A DNA stretch of 64,000 nucleotides from Phytophthora quininea (GCA_011947345.1 JAAVTG010000043.1:248001-312000); one strand, 5' to 3'. Shown: positions 33,638 to 45,002, counted from the first letter of the stretch. Notes: generated by a model from the sequence alone, not told the origin. Numbers and translations: made by a program.

Positions 33638-33713
33638 TTTGATCCATCTCAAAACCCATGGGTTATATGTGATGGATCGAAAAGATTGCGTATAACCCAT
33701 GAAGTTTGATCCA
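33638..33713. promoter_or_regulatory. Palindromic motif cluster in the LEO1 divergent promoter
   Basis: A perfect 12-bp palindrome AACCCATGGGTT (33653-33664) is framed by TTTGATCCATC (33638-33648) and its near-inverse GATGGATCGAAA (33671-33682). Half copies ATAACCCATG (33692-33701) and TTTGATCCA (33705-33713) follow. The symmetric layout between two head-to-head starts (33582 and 33763) suggests binding sites for a dimeric factor. Confidence 0.5.
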
Positions 33714-33762
33714 CCCACCCACAAGTACCCACCCACATGCTTCATTTGCCGTTTTCCCGACC

Positions 33763-34219
33763 ATGGACCAGATCATGCAGATGCAAGACGACATCCACAA
33801 GCTCAAGAAGCTCATGGACTCGGTCTTCGACAAGATGTGCGTGTAGATGATGTAGTGGAGCAGGTTATACGTTCCATCCTGACGCGCTTTGTGGCTCTTC
33901 CCAGCGAGAACCAGTCGACGGAGCGTCCGTACAATACCGACGACGCCTACAGCGACAAAGATAAAATCGTCGAGATGCTGAATCGACTGAGCTCGCGGGT
34001 GATTTCCTCGCTATGACCTTCGTTTAAGCGCTGCTTTGATGCTAATGAAGTAACTTGCCTGCAGTTGGCGGACGCGGACATGTCGAACCTCACAGCCACC
34101 CCACGAAGGACGCCACGGCGGAGGACATTGCGGAGCTCAAGCAGACCATCAACCGCATCGAGGCCGAGCGCCAGAACATCAACCGCCGCGCCGGCGCCTC
34201 GCTCAAGGGAGTGTTGTAA
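33763..34219 (+). CDS. Small coiled-coil protein, unrecognised
   Basis: It starts MDQIMQMQDDIHKLKKLMDS. After a one-base change near 33838 it goes on with VDDVVEQVIRSILTRF and KDKIVEMLNRLSSR. A 66-bp intron (33999-34064, GTGATT...CTGCAG with CTAAT upstream) joins LADADMSNLTATP, and after a C-run indel near 34104 the end is EDIAELKQTINRIEAERQN and ASLKGVL, TAA 34217-34219. The product would be about 130 residues, almost all helical. The shape recalls small Mediator or kinetochore subunits, but no motif settles this. It is head to head with LEO1. Confidence 0.5.
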
Positions 34220-34311
34220 TATATTCACGAGGCGAGCGTCCTGCCTCCTTTAGTTGCAATGTACCTCTGAATCAAGCTAGCAGCCACGCCTCCCAGTACG
34301 GGGTTTCTGGC

Positions 34312-36475
34312 CTACTCGTTGAAGTCGAACTGGTGCGAGTTGGCCCAAATGTCGTTGGTGATCGACTTGACGTCCTCCCTACGGACTCCGCTGGAGAATG
34401 ACTGCGACAGCTTCGGAGAGCGGGATTCAGGAGGAGGCGACGCCAACTTGCTGCGCTTCACTGGCGGCTCCGGAGACGCGCTCAGTTCCTCGTTACGACG
34501 ACGAATGGCGGCATCATGCTTGGCAAGTTGCTCCCGCTCAATCTCCTCGGCCAGCTCCTCCCACAAGCCAGACGTCTTGAGGTAGATTTCAAGCTGCTGA
34601 GAGCTCTCAAAGCGGTCCTCACCCGATTTGGCGGTCTTGGGGTTGGCACTGGGCTTGAAGTAGTCGTACTCGAACCGTCCAGGACGATAGTACCAGCCAC
34701 GCTCGACCAACTTTTGCTGCACAGCCCCAAAGGGACGTCGGGCATTCTCGCCAACGTCGCCTCTGTAGCTCGAGCCTCAGCAACGTAACTAGGCTGCTCG
34801 GGTTTCTTGGATGATGCCTTCTTTGAGCTAGATTTCTTTGGCTTGGGGGAGGAGCCAGCCCAGCGTCTTCTAGCAGGCGCTTGTGGGCGAGAGTCGCTTG
34901 AGACTTCTTCTTTGCTTCTAGCTGCTTAAAATGCTTCTCCAAAGCTAATTCACGCTCCTCCTCGACAGCAGCCTCGTACTCTTCGTACAACTCCCCTTCG
35001 ATGCGCTTCCACGTGCCGCTCACCTTGAGGTATTCCTCCAAATCGGCTTGCGAGCGGAAGTAGTTGACACCCGCCTCCTTGGTCGCGTCCGTGTACGTCG
35101 GAGAAAAGTAATCATACTCAAACGTTCCGTTTTGTGATACCAGCCCTCGTCTTGCAGCTTGCTGTACACAATGCCGAACGTGCACTTGAACTCGGGAGGC
35201 GTAAAGTTGAATTCGTCTCCACTCCTGGTAGGAGAGGGCTCAACGCGTTTCTTCTTCGAGGGCTTTTTCGCACCAGCCTTGCCACTCTTGACTTTCTTTT
35301 TGTTCGAAGAAGATTTTGATGCGGACGAGGCCAATGTGCGTTTCGCGGAGCTGGGCCTGGTGGCTGAGCTGTCTGGCAGAACTGGGCCTGGCCGAGTTAG
35401 GTCTAGTGGAGTTGCTAGGGGTGACGCTCGAAGAAGCAGACGGCGGGGTGGCGCGTTTCGAGCTCTTCACTGCAGGCGAAGGGGTCTTAAACAAAGCCGT
35501 CTTTGCCTTCTTAGCAACGGGCGGCTTGACCTCACGCGGAGCAAAAGCAATCACTTGGTGGCCTTCTGCCGAGTCGCCCAGATCAATCTTCCCCACCTCA
35601 GTGGCCAGACACTTGAGCACAGCGCGCTTCTTGGTCTGGAAGATGGTCTCGTTGGGCTTGAACATCTCGAACTTGGTGTTGGGCTTGACAAACCACGTCT
35701 CAGGGCCGCACATCATGGTGAACCAGCCGAACTGCTTCTCTGCAATGGGCCAGAGCATGTCCCAGAGCTCGGCGTCCTCCGTGTCCGCCTTCTTCTCGCC
35801 AGCCAGCTGGATGAACTTCCAGCAGGCCTTGACCTTGGAGTCGAACACGTTAATGTTGGGCTTAAAGTTGAAGAACTGCACGCCAGGCATGGCGCAGAAG
35901 AGCGTGTTCATGCCCTGGGCGATCTGCCAGCCGCCAGACTCCACCAGCTTAGCGACCTCAGGGAACACCTTGGTGAACTTGCCCGCAGGACCTTTGGCTC
36001 GGAACTCTTCAGGAGCCTCATCTTCCTCGCTGCTTTCCTCTTTCTTCTCCACTTCCCGCGCTCTCTTCTTGGGTGCAGGTGACTCCATGTCCAGAGGCTT
36101 GGCTGCACGAGGCTTGGGCGGCTTAATGGGCGAAGAGCGAGCTTTAGCCGGCGACTTGGCCTTCACGGGCGACGATCGCACTTTAGACGGCGACTTGGCC
36201 TTCAGCGGCGACGAGCGAACCTTGGCCGGCGAGCGAGTCTTCTGTGGAGACGAGCGGGGCTTGAAGGAAGGCTTGGCGGGCGAGCTGGCGACCGGAGCCT
36301 CGTCCTTGGACTCTTCGGCCAGCACCTGCGTGGACGGGAAGGCTGGGAAGTCCATGTACTCGTCCCCCGGGTTGTCCTCGTGCTTGTGCTCCTCTGAGTC
36401 GAGGCGCTGGCGAGGCTCCTGCTCGGGCGGGGCGTCAAAGTCGCCCGGCGTACTAAACAGCAGCGCGTCCTCCAT
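34312..36475 (-). CDS. Four-module GW/YF-repeat protein, partner of the CDC6-like gene
   Basis: The start MEDALLFSTPGDFD is followed by a basic S/P repeat region with many SPxK and SSPxK motifs, likely CDK sites or a DNA-binding tail. Four modules come next. The first two share a form with GGWQ...MPGVQFFNFKPN and FGWF...TKFEMFKPNETIF. The last two share another form, DEGWYHKT...YFSP and ERGWYYRPGRFEYDYFKP. The same A-A-B-B order occurs in the divergent neighbour at 36689. No ATPase part is present; the C-terminus is charged and ends SHQFDFNE. Frame changes near 35345, 35135 and 34740 interrupt it. I know no named domain for the modules. The nuclear-looking basic tail and the shared promoter suggest a chromatin or replication role. 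Confidence 0.65.
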
Positions 36476-36688
36476 GGCGCACGACGAGATTGACTTGCGG
36501 GCTTGTGATCCTATTGTTACCCGCCATCAAATCGCACTTAAACAGGCTTGAAACTGCGATTGGCCAAAACTTTTCCCGCCACTTTTGAAACCACGCTAAG
36601 TACGAATTCGCGCCAAAAGTTCAAACCTTCACTCCGCATTCCGCATCGGCAGAGACTCAAGCCCCCAAGGCTTAGCGATCTACCGACC
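36476..36688. promoter_or_regulatory. Bidirectional promoter with two E2F consensus sites
   Basis: The 213 bp between the two divergent ATGs contain TTTCCCGC (36572-36579) and GCGCCAAA (36610-36617, TTTGGCGC on the other strand). Both match the E2F/DP consensus TTTSSCGC and are 30 bp apart. E2F control of replication-licensing genes is well established in animals and plants, so S-phase expression of both genes is a reasonable inference. Confidence 0.55.
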
Positions 36689-39600
36689 ATGGGCCCGCTG
36701 CAGTGGGTCAAGCTGCGCTCCATGCAGGTCTTCTGGCCCGCCTGTGTATACGATGACTACTCGGCCGCCATCCAGCACGCGCACGATGTCAAGAGCCTGC
36801 GCGACAGCAAGCCCGTGCTGGACGACGAGGACCGCGTGCTCTACTTCTTCGGCGTGGGGCCACGCGCCTGCCACGTGGCGGCGTCCGGCTCGGCCCCCAA
36901 TCTGCAGCTCTGTGTGGCGCATGAGGACGACGTGATGGCGGCGACGTGGCATGAAGCGGACGAGTTTGAGGTGCTGTGCGACGCCCACCAGGTGCCCCAA
37001 GATCTCATCCGCAGGGCGCAGCTCAACTCGTGCTTCCTGAGGGCCTGCGAGGAGGCCACGGCCTTCAGAGATACGGTAAAGAACGACGTTCAAGCCTGCG
37101 AGCTGTTCATTACGCTGTTGAAGGGCGCCAGGAAGGTATACGGCACGGATAAGAGCGTCGTGGGCAGAGAGGTTGTGGACGTTGCGTCCCCGGCCTGCAG
37201 TCCTGTCAAGAAAGGCTCCAGCGATGTGAGCGAGAAGATCAAGGCGGTGGCCAACGTGCTGAAAGGGGAGGCCATGACGGCCGTCGTGGCTCAGTGCTGG
37301 CAGCAGATGCTCAAAAGTGGGTGGGAGACGATCAGCCAAGCGGACGGGACGTCGCTCTACAAGATGCCAGGCGTCAGCTTCTTTGAGTTTGTCCCTAATG
37401 TCAACATCTTCGACTCGATGGCGAGAGCCTGTGCGCACTACCTGCGCGACTGGGTGCAGAAGGTTGGCGAGCTCTCGAGTGACAACCAGGAGCTCACCGA
37501 GCTGACGGACTTTGTGTGGCCTATGGCCATGGAAAGCGGCTGGGAAGCAATGGCCAGCCCCACTGAGACGCTGTACAAGAAGGCCGACACCCCGTTCGAC
37601 CAGTGGGTGCCCAACGTGACCATCTTCCGCACTAAAGCTCAAGCTGTTGCCAAGTTCTTGCAAGAGTGTGGACTCGCAGATACCAACGACGACGAAGCCC
37701 AGTCCACTGCTTCAGACGCCGTTGACTCGGACGTTGACATGGAAGAGTCCGAGCTGGATGAAGCTAGCCAAGATGAACCGGAGACTGCTGAGAACCCTGA
37801 AGATCTCTGTGAAGAGCAGAGTGAGGAAGAAGACAACCAGCTCATTCAGCATAAGACAAAGAGAGCCCGGTCTGGAAGCTCTCGCAATGAGGCTATGAAG
37901 CCCCAAAAGACGATGAAGAAGTCTCAACCTTCAGCATCGAAGCAGGACACAATGCAGCCTGCACAGCAGGAAAAGAAGACAACCAAGAAGTCGAAGAAGT
38001 CCATCCCGCCATTTAAGCTGACGTTCGGAAAGATCGAGAGGGAACTCAAGCTCCGCGGCTGGTACTGGAAGAACGGCGGACTGAATTGGGTTTACTACCA
38101 ACCTCACTGCAAGGCGAAGGCGAAAGAGTCTCTGAAACAAACGGTGGACTACTTCTTCGGTCGCGAGGAGCTCGAAACGTATCTCGAAGATCAAGGTCTG
38201 TACAACCACATCTACGAAAAACTGTACGAAGAACACATTAACGAGTACATGTCTGAGAGCGACATCGACGAGGAAGATGTGCATCCAGCTGAGATTCTTG
38301 TCCAAATGGGCCAGCCCAAACCAGCCGCAGCGGTTGTGTCGAGAAGGGCTCGCAGTCGCTCCAAAGCACCTGAGCCTTCTTCATCTCGGCAGAAAGCAAT
38401 TGCTCCTCCAGCACAACCGTCACGACCAGGGGCACGCTTTAGACGTGAACGATCGAAGTCGGTTGCGCGACCGACCAAGGAGGATTCGCCTCGAGCACTA
38501 CCCTCGGCGAAGTCAAGTTCGGCGAGATTTGGAGCGTGCTATCTGGCGAAGGCTGGCACTACAGAACTGGCCTGTTCGAATACGATTACTTCAAACCGCA
38601 TTGCCAATCCGCCAAGGACGGCAAGGCCGGTGTTGACTACTTCAGAGCAAGGAAATGCTGATCGACTATTTGCACAGGAGCGGCATTTGGCGGAAAACGG
38701 CAGCGCGTGTCCGAGCCGAGGCCGAAGCCGACATGTCCGACAACGACAGCGATAGCGATGACGAGGCACCGACCGAGAGCAATGACGCGAATGATGCTGA
38801 AGTTGAGTCCAACAACAGCGACGCTAGTGACGTTGAAATGCCTTCCCTAGCCAAAAGCGTGAACGCGATGAGGAGGCAACTCCTGCCCAGCAAAGTAGGA
38901 ACAAGAAGAGCAAAACTGACTTCCATACTCCGACTGCGAACCACCGCGCCGTGCTCTCCGATGATGAGGAAACGATTTCCCCAGACTCATCGAAGGAGAC
39001 AACTCACGGAAACAGTGCGGGAGGGCCATCTCGCAGCCTGGCCAATAGCTTCACACCGTCTCCCGGCGCTATGAAGAAAGGAAAAGGCCTTTGCGACGCG
39101 GATGTCAACATGGAGCCCGTGACGAAGCCGGTGGAGGACGCTAAGAAACTTAGCCCACACAAGATGATCATGACTGCTATCCAACAGCTTTCGTCTGGTT
39201 ACACGCCGACCAACTTCCGTCACCGCGAGAAGGAGTTTGATGAGATCTGCGACTTCTTCCGCGGGTGCTTTGGAGAGACGAGGACAAGAAGACGAGTTTG
39301 TACATCTCGGGCGCGCCGGGCTGCGGCAAGACAGCGCTGCTGAAGGCAACAGAGTCCCAGATCAACGAGCTGTACCGGGACTGCTGTCCGGACCAAACGG
39401 ACAAGAACCCGGTGCGCTGCCATGTCAACGCCATGGCGCTTGCCGATTCAAAGAAGCTCTTCTGTAATCTTGCACAGGGCCTGGCGAAGAGATCGTTCTC
39501 GGACGGCGACGAAGCGTTCGAGGCCATTGAGCGCGCGACGACCAGAAAGCTCAAGTCTTCCCGGACTCTGATCCTCATTCTGGACGAGATCGACGTCCTT

Positions 39601-40413
39601 CTCAAGAACAACGGCATCGAAAACGACCTCTGTCGGCTGTTTGAGCTCGCGCACCGGCCCTCGCACAGCTTCATCCTCATTGGCATCGCCAACCAAGTAG
39701 ACTTCACAGAGAGACACCTGCCATTGCTGCAGGAGCGGCTGTCGAACTGCTCTCCACGCGTGGTGATCTTTGAGCCGTACAAGCACCAGACCATCGAGCA
39801 GATCCTGATCCAGCGACTTGGTGGCGACACCCTCGCCCCCAAGATGGTAAGTCTGCACGGCATCTCCTTCCTCGCCCGGAAGATCGCCTCGACGACCGGC
39901 GATATCCGCTTGGCGGTGGACACTTGTCGCCGCATCATGCAGCACAAACTAGACACTAGTAGTTGCGATAAGGAGAACGCCGATAACAACGCGGGAGACC
40001 AGGATCTGGCGCGTCCGCTGCCACTCACGGACATGCTACGCATCGTCAAACACGCGCTCGAGTCCAAGAGTGCGATGATCATCCGCAACCTGCCGCGCAA
40101 CCTGCAGCTGATCCTCTTCGCTTCCACGCGGTTGCTCATTGTGACGGCCAACCGGGCCGCTGCCAACGGCGACAGCGCCACCCCGCTCTTTAGCGTGAAC
40201 GAGCTGTACTCGTGCTACTGCGAGGTGAGCAAGGAGGCGGGCGTCTTCCGTCCGATGGCCGAGCGAGAGTTCCGAACTGGACTCGAGACGCTGAGCTCGG
40301 AAGGACTGATCGCCCAGGCGGAGTTCAAGCGCCATCTGATCAAGCTGCTCTTCAGCACAAGTGAGCTGCTGCAGAGCTTCCGGAAGGACAACTACTTCTC
40401 GCGGCTCGTGTAG
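36689..40413 (+). CDS. CDC6: CDC6/ORC1-type replication-licensing ATPase with PWWP-like and GW/YF modules
   Basis: The ATG at 36689 gives MGPLQWVKLRSMQVFWPA, a PWWP-like start (W..VK.R....FWPA..YDD, later VLYFFG). Four modules follow in A-A-B-B order: KSGWETIS...MPGVSFFEFVPN, ESGWEAMA, LRGWYWKNGG and GEGWHYRTGLFEYDYFKP. After an acidic linker the AAA+ domain begins: FRHREKEFDEI, Walker A GAPGCGKT (39310-39333), Walker B LILILDEID, sensor 1 LIGIAN, sensor 2 TGDIRLAVD, then a winged-helix C-terminus to TAG at 40411-40413. The sequence around sensor 1 (FILIGIANQVDFTERHLP) favours CDC6 over ORC1. Frame changes occur near 38515, 38650, 38875, 38950 and 39285, none of them in the AAA+ core. CDC6 loads MCM helicase at origins; the long modular N-terminus is unusual. 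Confidence 0.75.
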
Positions 40414-40917
40414 GGTCTAGCGCCGCGGTTGGTTCGTGTTCCTAGTGGAGGTTCCTCCAATTCTGCTGAGTATTTACAGTGATAAAGTCTGCCTGGTAAT
40501 CTACATCTTCCTGACTTGCACTGGAGGCCCCGTGTTCAACTGCAGCATACGACAGCACATCGCAGGAACCTCGCTCGACTGGAGACATGCACAGCGGATC
40601 CCTTCGCCTGCAGAGAGTGCCCACTGTATCCACGGCTCATCCAAGAGCTCCGTCGTCGTGACGGCCACGCGCGACCAGCATTGCCCGCCACGGCAGCGTT
40701 AGTGCTCACTGGCAATGCAACGCTCGGCAAGATGGCTCGGTCTCCAATAATCAAAATCCGGGGGTAAATTAGTCGATCTACGATAGCTATGAGTACAGGG
40801 CGGCCAGCTCCGTCGAGCCGGCCTGCGCGGCGGCGCGCTATAATATACTGCGTGGCGGGTGGTCACGAAGCTCGAAGTCTTGCACGGATCCACACTGCAA
40901 TCGTGTGAAGCGTCCGT
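40414..40917. other. Intergenic, between convergent genes
   Basis: Contains the 3' flanks of the CDC6-like gene and the ankyrin gene. No RNA, repeat or coding feature is recognised. Confidence 0.4.
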
Positions 40918-42885
40918 TTAGTTGTTGAGCACGGAACGCAACCAGTGCTTGAGCGACGTGTGCGTGTTGGACTTGGCGATGAAGATGCTCTCGCTGCCCT
41001 GCTGCTCTGGCGCTGCACGTTGTTGCCCGAGGCCGACCATGACCGACTTCGGCTGATCTGGGACGAACCGGAAGACGATGACGACGAAGCGAAGGACGCG
41101 GCGATCTTCTGCTCCGACGTGGTCGAGGTCAGCACGGGCTGCGTGCTGGCGTTGCGCGACATCAAGAGCTTGACGGTCTGGAACTGGCTCATGCGGCTGG
41201 CCTTGAGCAGCGGCGACTCGTTGCCGACGGTCATAGCGTCCACGTCAGCTCCGTGGTCCAGCAGACACGCCGCCACCGCCGTGTTGCCGCGCTGCGACGC
41301 CAAGTGGAGCGCGGTGCAACGGTCGTGGGTAACGTCGTCCACCGGCGCCTTCCCGACCTCCAGCAGCAGCTTAACGCACGCGAGCTGGTTCTCCTGGGCC
41401 GCAATGTGCAGCGGAGTCTCACCGCTCGGGCCCACCGCAGTGCACTTAGCTCCCTTCTCCAGCAGCGCCTGCACCACCACCTCTTGACCCCGAGCACAGG
41501 CCAGATACAACGGTGGGATGCCGCTGCCGTCTTGTGCGTGTACATCTGCACCCATCTTGATCAGCAACAGAACCGTCTTGGCGTTCCCGTTCTTCACCGC
41601 CGCGTGCAACAGCGAGCTCTGCGAGGTCATATCGCGTGCATCCAGCAGCAGCTTGGTCTCGTACGTCTTGGCCAGACAGCGAAGCAGGCGGTAGTCCGGC
41701 AGCCCGACGGCGTCAAAGCGCACTTCACCACGCGCTGCTTGGAGCCGGCGTTCCTGCCGTCGCCCAGCAGCACTTTCACCAAGTTCTCGTGCTCTGCTGC
41801 GGCAGCAGAACACGCCTTCTGCAGCGCGGAGCTCGAGATGAGCGGCACGATCGTGCTCTCGTTGGCCTCGGCCCCTTTCTTGTGGAACAGTTGATGTACG
41901 GGACTCGCCCTCCGCTTGGCATCCGCCGTGGCAAAGTTGACGAGCACACGCACGACGTCCTCGTGTCCGCGACTCGCAGCCACCACCAGCGCCTCGTCGT
42001 CGATCCGCGCGCCGTACTGCAGCAGCATCTCCAAGATATCCACCTTGCGGGTCTTGCAGGCGATGCCCAGACAGGTGCGCTGCCTCCGCTTACGTCCGAG
42101 CATCGGGTCGACGCTCCTTCTCCTGTGGCTGCGGATGTGGTTGGACAGACTCTGCCTCGCGCCGGGGTGGCGGCGCCGGTCCCGTTAGGGTCTGCGTGGC
42201 GCTTGAGTAGCAGCTTGACAATCCGCGCGTCGCCCGTCTCGCAGGCCACCTCGAGCGGCGTGCGGCCGCAGCCGCAGCTCGAGTTGACGAGCTTGATCAG
42301 GTCCGCGCCAAAGTAGAAGCTTAGCAAGTGCTTGAGCGCTTGCAGCTCGCCTCTCCTGCAGGCCGCGTGGATGGGCGAGGCCATGTCCTTGACGGCAAGC
42401 GCGGCCTGCTGCGTCTGGCAGCTGCACTGCTGCGTGGGGCTCTGCGCCCAGCTCTGCTCCATCTCCTGCTCCTGCTCGGGTTCGGTCTGCAGGAACGACA
42501 CCTTCTTCTTCTTCTTCTTGTGCGTGGTCTTGTGCGTGTCCGACAGCTCGCTGTCGTCGCTGCTGGCGCTCAGCTCGATCTTGTTGGGCGCGGCCGACGT
42601 CGACACGGTGCGGCCGCGGGACAGCAGCGCCGACTTGGGGCTGCTGCTGCTGCTGTTGCTGTTACTGTTGTTGCTGTGCGGCGGCGAGTGCAGCGTCACC
42701 GGCTCGGGCGCCGTGCGGAAGGCCTGGCGCAGCTCGATGGTCTGCTGCTCGAAGGCCACGCAGTGGCGCTGGCGGGACAGCTCGGCGCGGCGCGGGGCGT
42801 TCAGCGCGCTGCCGGCGGACTCGAAGGCGCGCACGGGGCGCAGCTTGGCGGCCGAGGCCTCGCCCGGGACGAGCTGCAGCTGCAT
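40918..42885 (-). CDS. Ankyrin-repeat protein with polar N-terminus, frame-broken
   Basis: The start MQLQLVPGEASAAKL is followed by about 150 low-complexity residues with a lysine run (HKKKKKKVSF), possibly a nuclear signal. Ankyrin repeats follow: SPIHAACRRGELQALKHLL, RTPLEVACETGDARIVKLLL, then after a frame change near 42180 LGIACKTRKVDILEMLLQYG, EALVVAASRGHEDVVRVLV, and from about 41720 a run of five more, such as SSLLHAAVKNGNAKTVLLL and TPLHIAAQENQLACVKLLL. A Ser-rich segment, another frame change near 41070 and the ending HWLRSVLNN close at TAA 40918-40920. The domain is a protein-binding scaffold of unknown target. Convergent with the CDC6-like gene. Confidence 0.65.
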
Positions 42886-43899
42886 CGAGAGGCGGCGGGG
42901 TCTGCGTGTGCACTAGCGCCGGGAAATCGCGAAGTGTCGGTGCTGGCAGACATGGCGAATTAGAATTTGGTTTCAGTGGCGAGTTTTGTTGAAAAAGGCC
43001 TGCGCGATTGATCCCGTCGGCCGGGACTTCTCTCGCAACACGTTGGGGCTTGGAAGCTATAAGCGCTGCTGTAGAGAGCGACCGGATGGGATGTGAGTGT
43101 GGGGCTCGCAGCGGTGGAATCGGGCATGGCTGGTGGGGGCGTTCTTTGAAATCGCAATCACAGGAACCCAAAGGCGGCGACGAAGGCCATCCAGGACTGC
43201 GACAAAGACATCAAAAGGAATGCGACTGCTTCCAAGCCCAGAGGAAGCCTTCCCAAGGGCTGGTCGCTTCCAGCGCTTTTGAAAAACAACCGATGCCAAG
43301 CGCGGGACAGGTGGATAACCAGCGCTGCGCCCACTGACCACACGCCCCGGAAGTCACTGCCGCCGAGTATGGGAATCCTGGCGCCTGGTCTATTATTGAA
43401 GCGTGGATTCCGCGTTTGTTTGGTTGTTTTTGCTCGCAAATCGCGTCGCGATGCTTGGCCGCTCGGTGTGAATTTCTCCTCGGGCTCCGCGACGCCGGCG
43501 CCAGCCAGTCAGCGATCGCATCGGCGCTGTCGTTCCTCCAGTATTGCTGTTGTTGCCCTCCGACCGGCGGCGTTCCTGCTGGGTGCGGGGCCAGCTTCGT
43601 CCATGGCGCAGCCGATAAATCACCGGCAAACCGAAAGGAAGGACCGGTGGCGGCCGCTGGTCACCTCCTGACTCACGTGGCTGGGCTGCCGAGCAAACGG
43701 CCGCGGCAGCCGTTGCCAGCACGGCGAGCGTTGGAGGCTGAAGGCATTGATTTGGCAGGCGTTGTCCAGTCTTAGGCGCGACTACCTCGCCGCAATCCGC
43801 TGAACTTGCGAGAAAGGCCGGCGCTATTGACCTGATTGTTGATGGGGAGCCATGTCAGCGGCCGCCGGCGTTAATCGTTTCCACCGACCGGGGGCGATG

Positions 43900-44190
43900 C
43901 CAGTGAAATTGGCCGCCAAACTTCGTTTGGCCTCGGTGCAGTGAGGTCTCTTCATCGAGGTGGGCGCTGGGCGAAACGGGGTTCGTCAAAGCTGTCGACC
44001 AGCAGGGCAGCAGCGATTGACCGGTGTGTTGGTCGGCGTCGATCCGATGCGAAACTTCGGCAGGTGCCGGGCGGTGGGATCGGACCGCATGCCGACATGC
44101 ACCTCGGCGCCACAGTGGACTCGCCGGTGTCGACGCTCCGGCGACAAGAACTGCCAGGCGAGGTGTGTACCAGTCTTTCGTGACAGACGT
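43900..44190 (-). repeat. Diverged inverted repeat, left arm
   Basis: Its reverse complement resembles 44440-44710. Shared blocks include GTCGACACC...AGTCCACT, TCGCATCGGATC-ACGCCGACCAAC, CGCCCAC-TCGATGAAGAGACCTC and GAAGT-TGGCG-CCAA. Divergence is moderate with several indels. It is probably two remnants of one element inserted in opposite directions. Confidence 0.5.
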
Positions 44191-44439
44191 AATAGTATTG
44201 GCCTCGTTTGGCAAGCAGTCTCTTCGGCAGAGCAACCTTTTTCGGGCAAGCTAATCCTTCACTCGGGTTGCCTTCTAGTCCTGCCAACTGTCCGTGAACA
44301 CTGGCCGTGATCTCTCCCCACACTAAACCTTTTCATTGCAGAGTCTCGGTCGCAACGGAACTTATCTTCTAAATGCTCTGACGTCGGTCGAGAAAGACTC
44401 GTGTCGTGAGCTCCTTCATCCGGGCTTTTACTCCGCGCG

Positions 44440-44710
44440 CACTGCCTGGCTGTTGTTGTCGGAGCCACTGGTCGGAGGGTCGACACCAGCAAGTCCACTA
44501 TGCCGTGATCGTGCCCGATATCTCGTCGAAGTTCGCATCGGATCACGCCGACCAACCACCCGCTCGATCGCTTCCGCAACGCTCGATGGCAGCTTGACGA
44601 ACTGCTTGAACCCGTTACAATCAACGCCCACTTCGATGAAGAGACCTCGCTGCTACCCGTGGCCAGCGAAGTCTGGCGACCAACTCGAATTGAAGTCGCT
44701 TGAACGCCGT
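44440..44710 (+). repeat. Diverged inverted repeat, right arm
   Basis: Partner of 43900-44190. Read forward, it gives short protein-like stretches (AHFDEETSLLP, SEVWRPTRIEVA) in shifting frames, so the parent may have been coding, but I do not recognise it. Confidence 0.5.
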
Positions 44711-45002
44711 AAACTGCTCGGTCTTGAGGTCCTTCCTTTCGGTTTGGTGGGGATTTATCAGAACGGCACCGAATGAAGCCCAGCAGGAACGCTGCTCTCC
44801 TGCTGGACGTCGAGTAGTGTGAGAACTGCTACATCTCCTCTATCGATCTCTAGCCAGGTCCTAGCTGTGCCGGGGGCTTCATGGACGATGGTGCTCGATG
44901 CCAGCTCCAGACAGCCTAAAGTCCGCTGGACCCTTTTCCGTTTCGGACTCCGAAACATTTCGCGTTCAAGCAGCCGAAGCGACGGCAGCGATCCAAAAGC
45001 CC

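Larger units (their letters stand above)
42886..45002. other. Gene-free region with a diverged inverted repeat
   Basis: About 2.1 kb between the ankyrin gene and the kinesin gene. Several mid-length frames exist on both strands but none shows a motif or fits a neighbour. The only structure I can support is the inverted repeat pair described at 43900-44190 and 44440-44710. The last 100 bp are the kinesin 5' flank. Confidence 0.4.

Noticed and set aside
33831..33861. Very short intron in the coiled-coil gene
   Set aside because: A GT-AG reading would be only about 24-27 bp, well below oomycete introns; a one-base indel explains the frame change better.
36680..37663. Long minus-strand frame inside the CDC6-like gene
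   Set aside because: It is antisense to well-supported coding sequence and shows no domain; it is a GC-driven shadow.
43416..43775. Cys-rich plus-strand frame as a small secreted protein
   Set aside because: The start lacks a proper signal peptide and the frame lies in a region with equally long frames on both strands.
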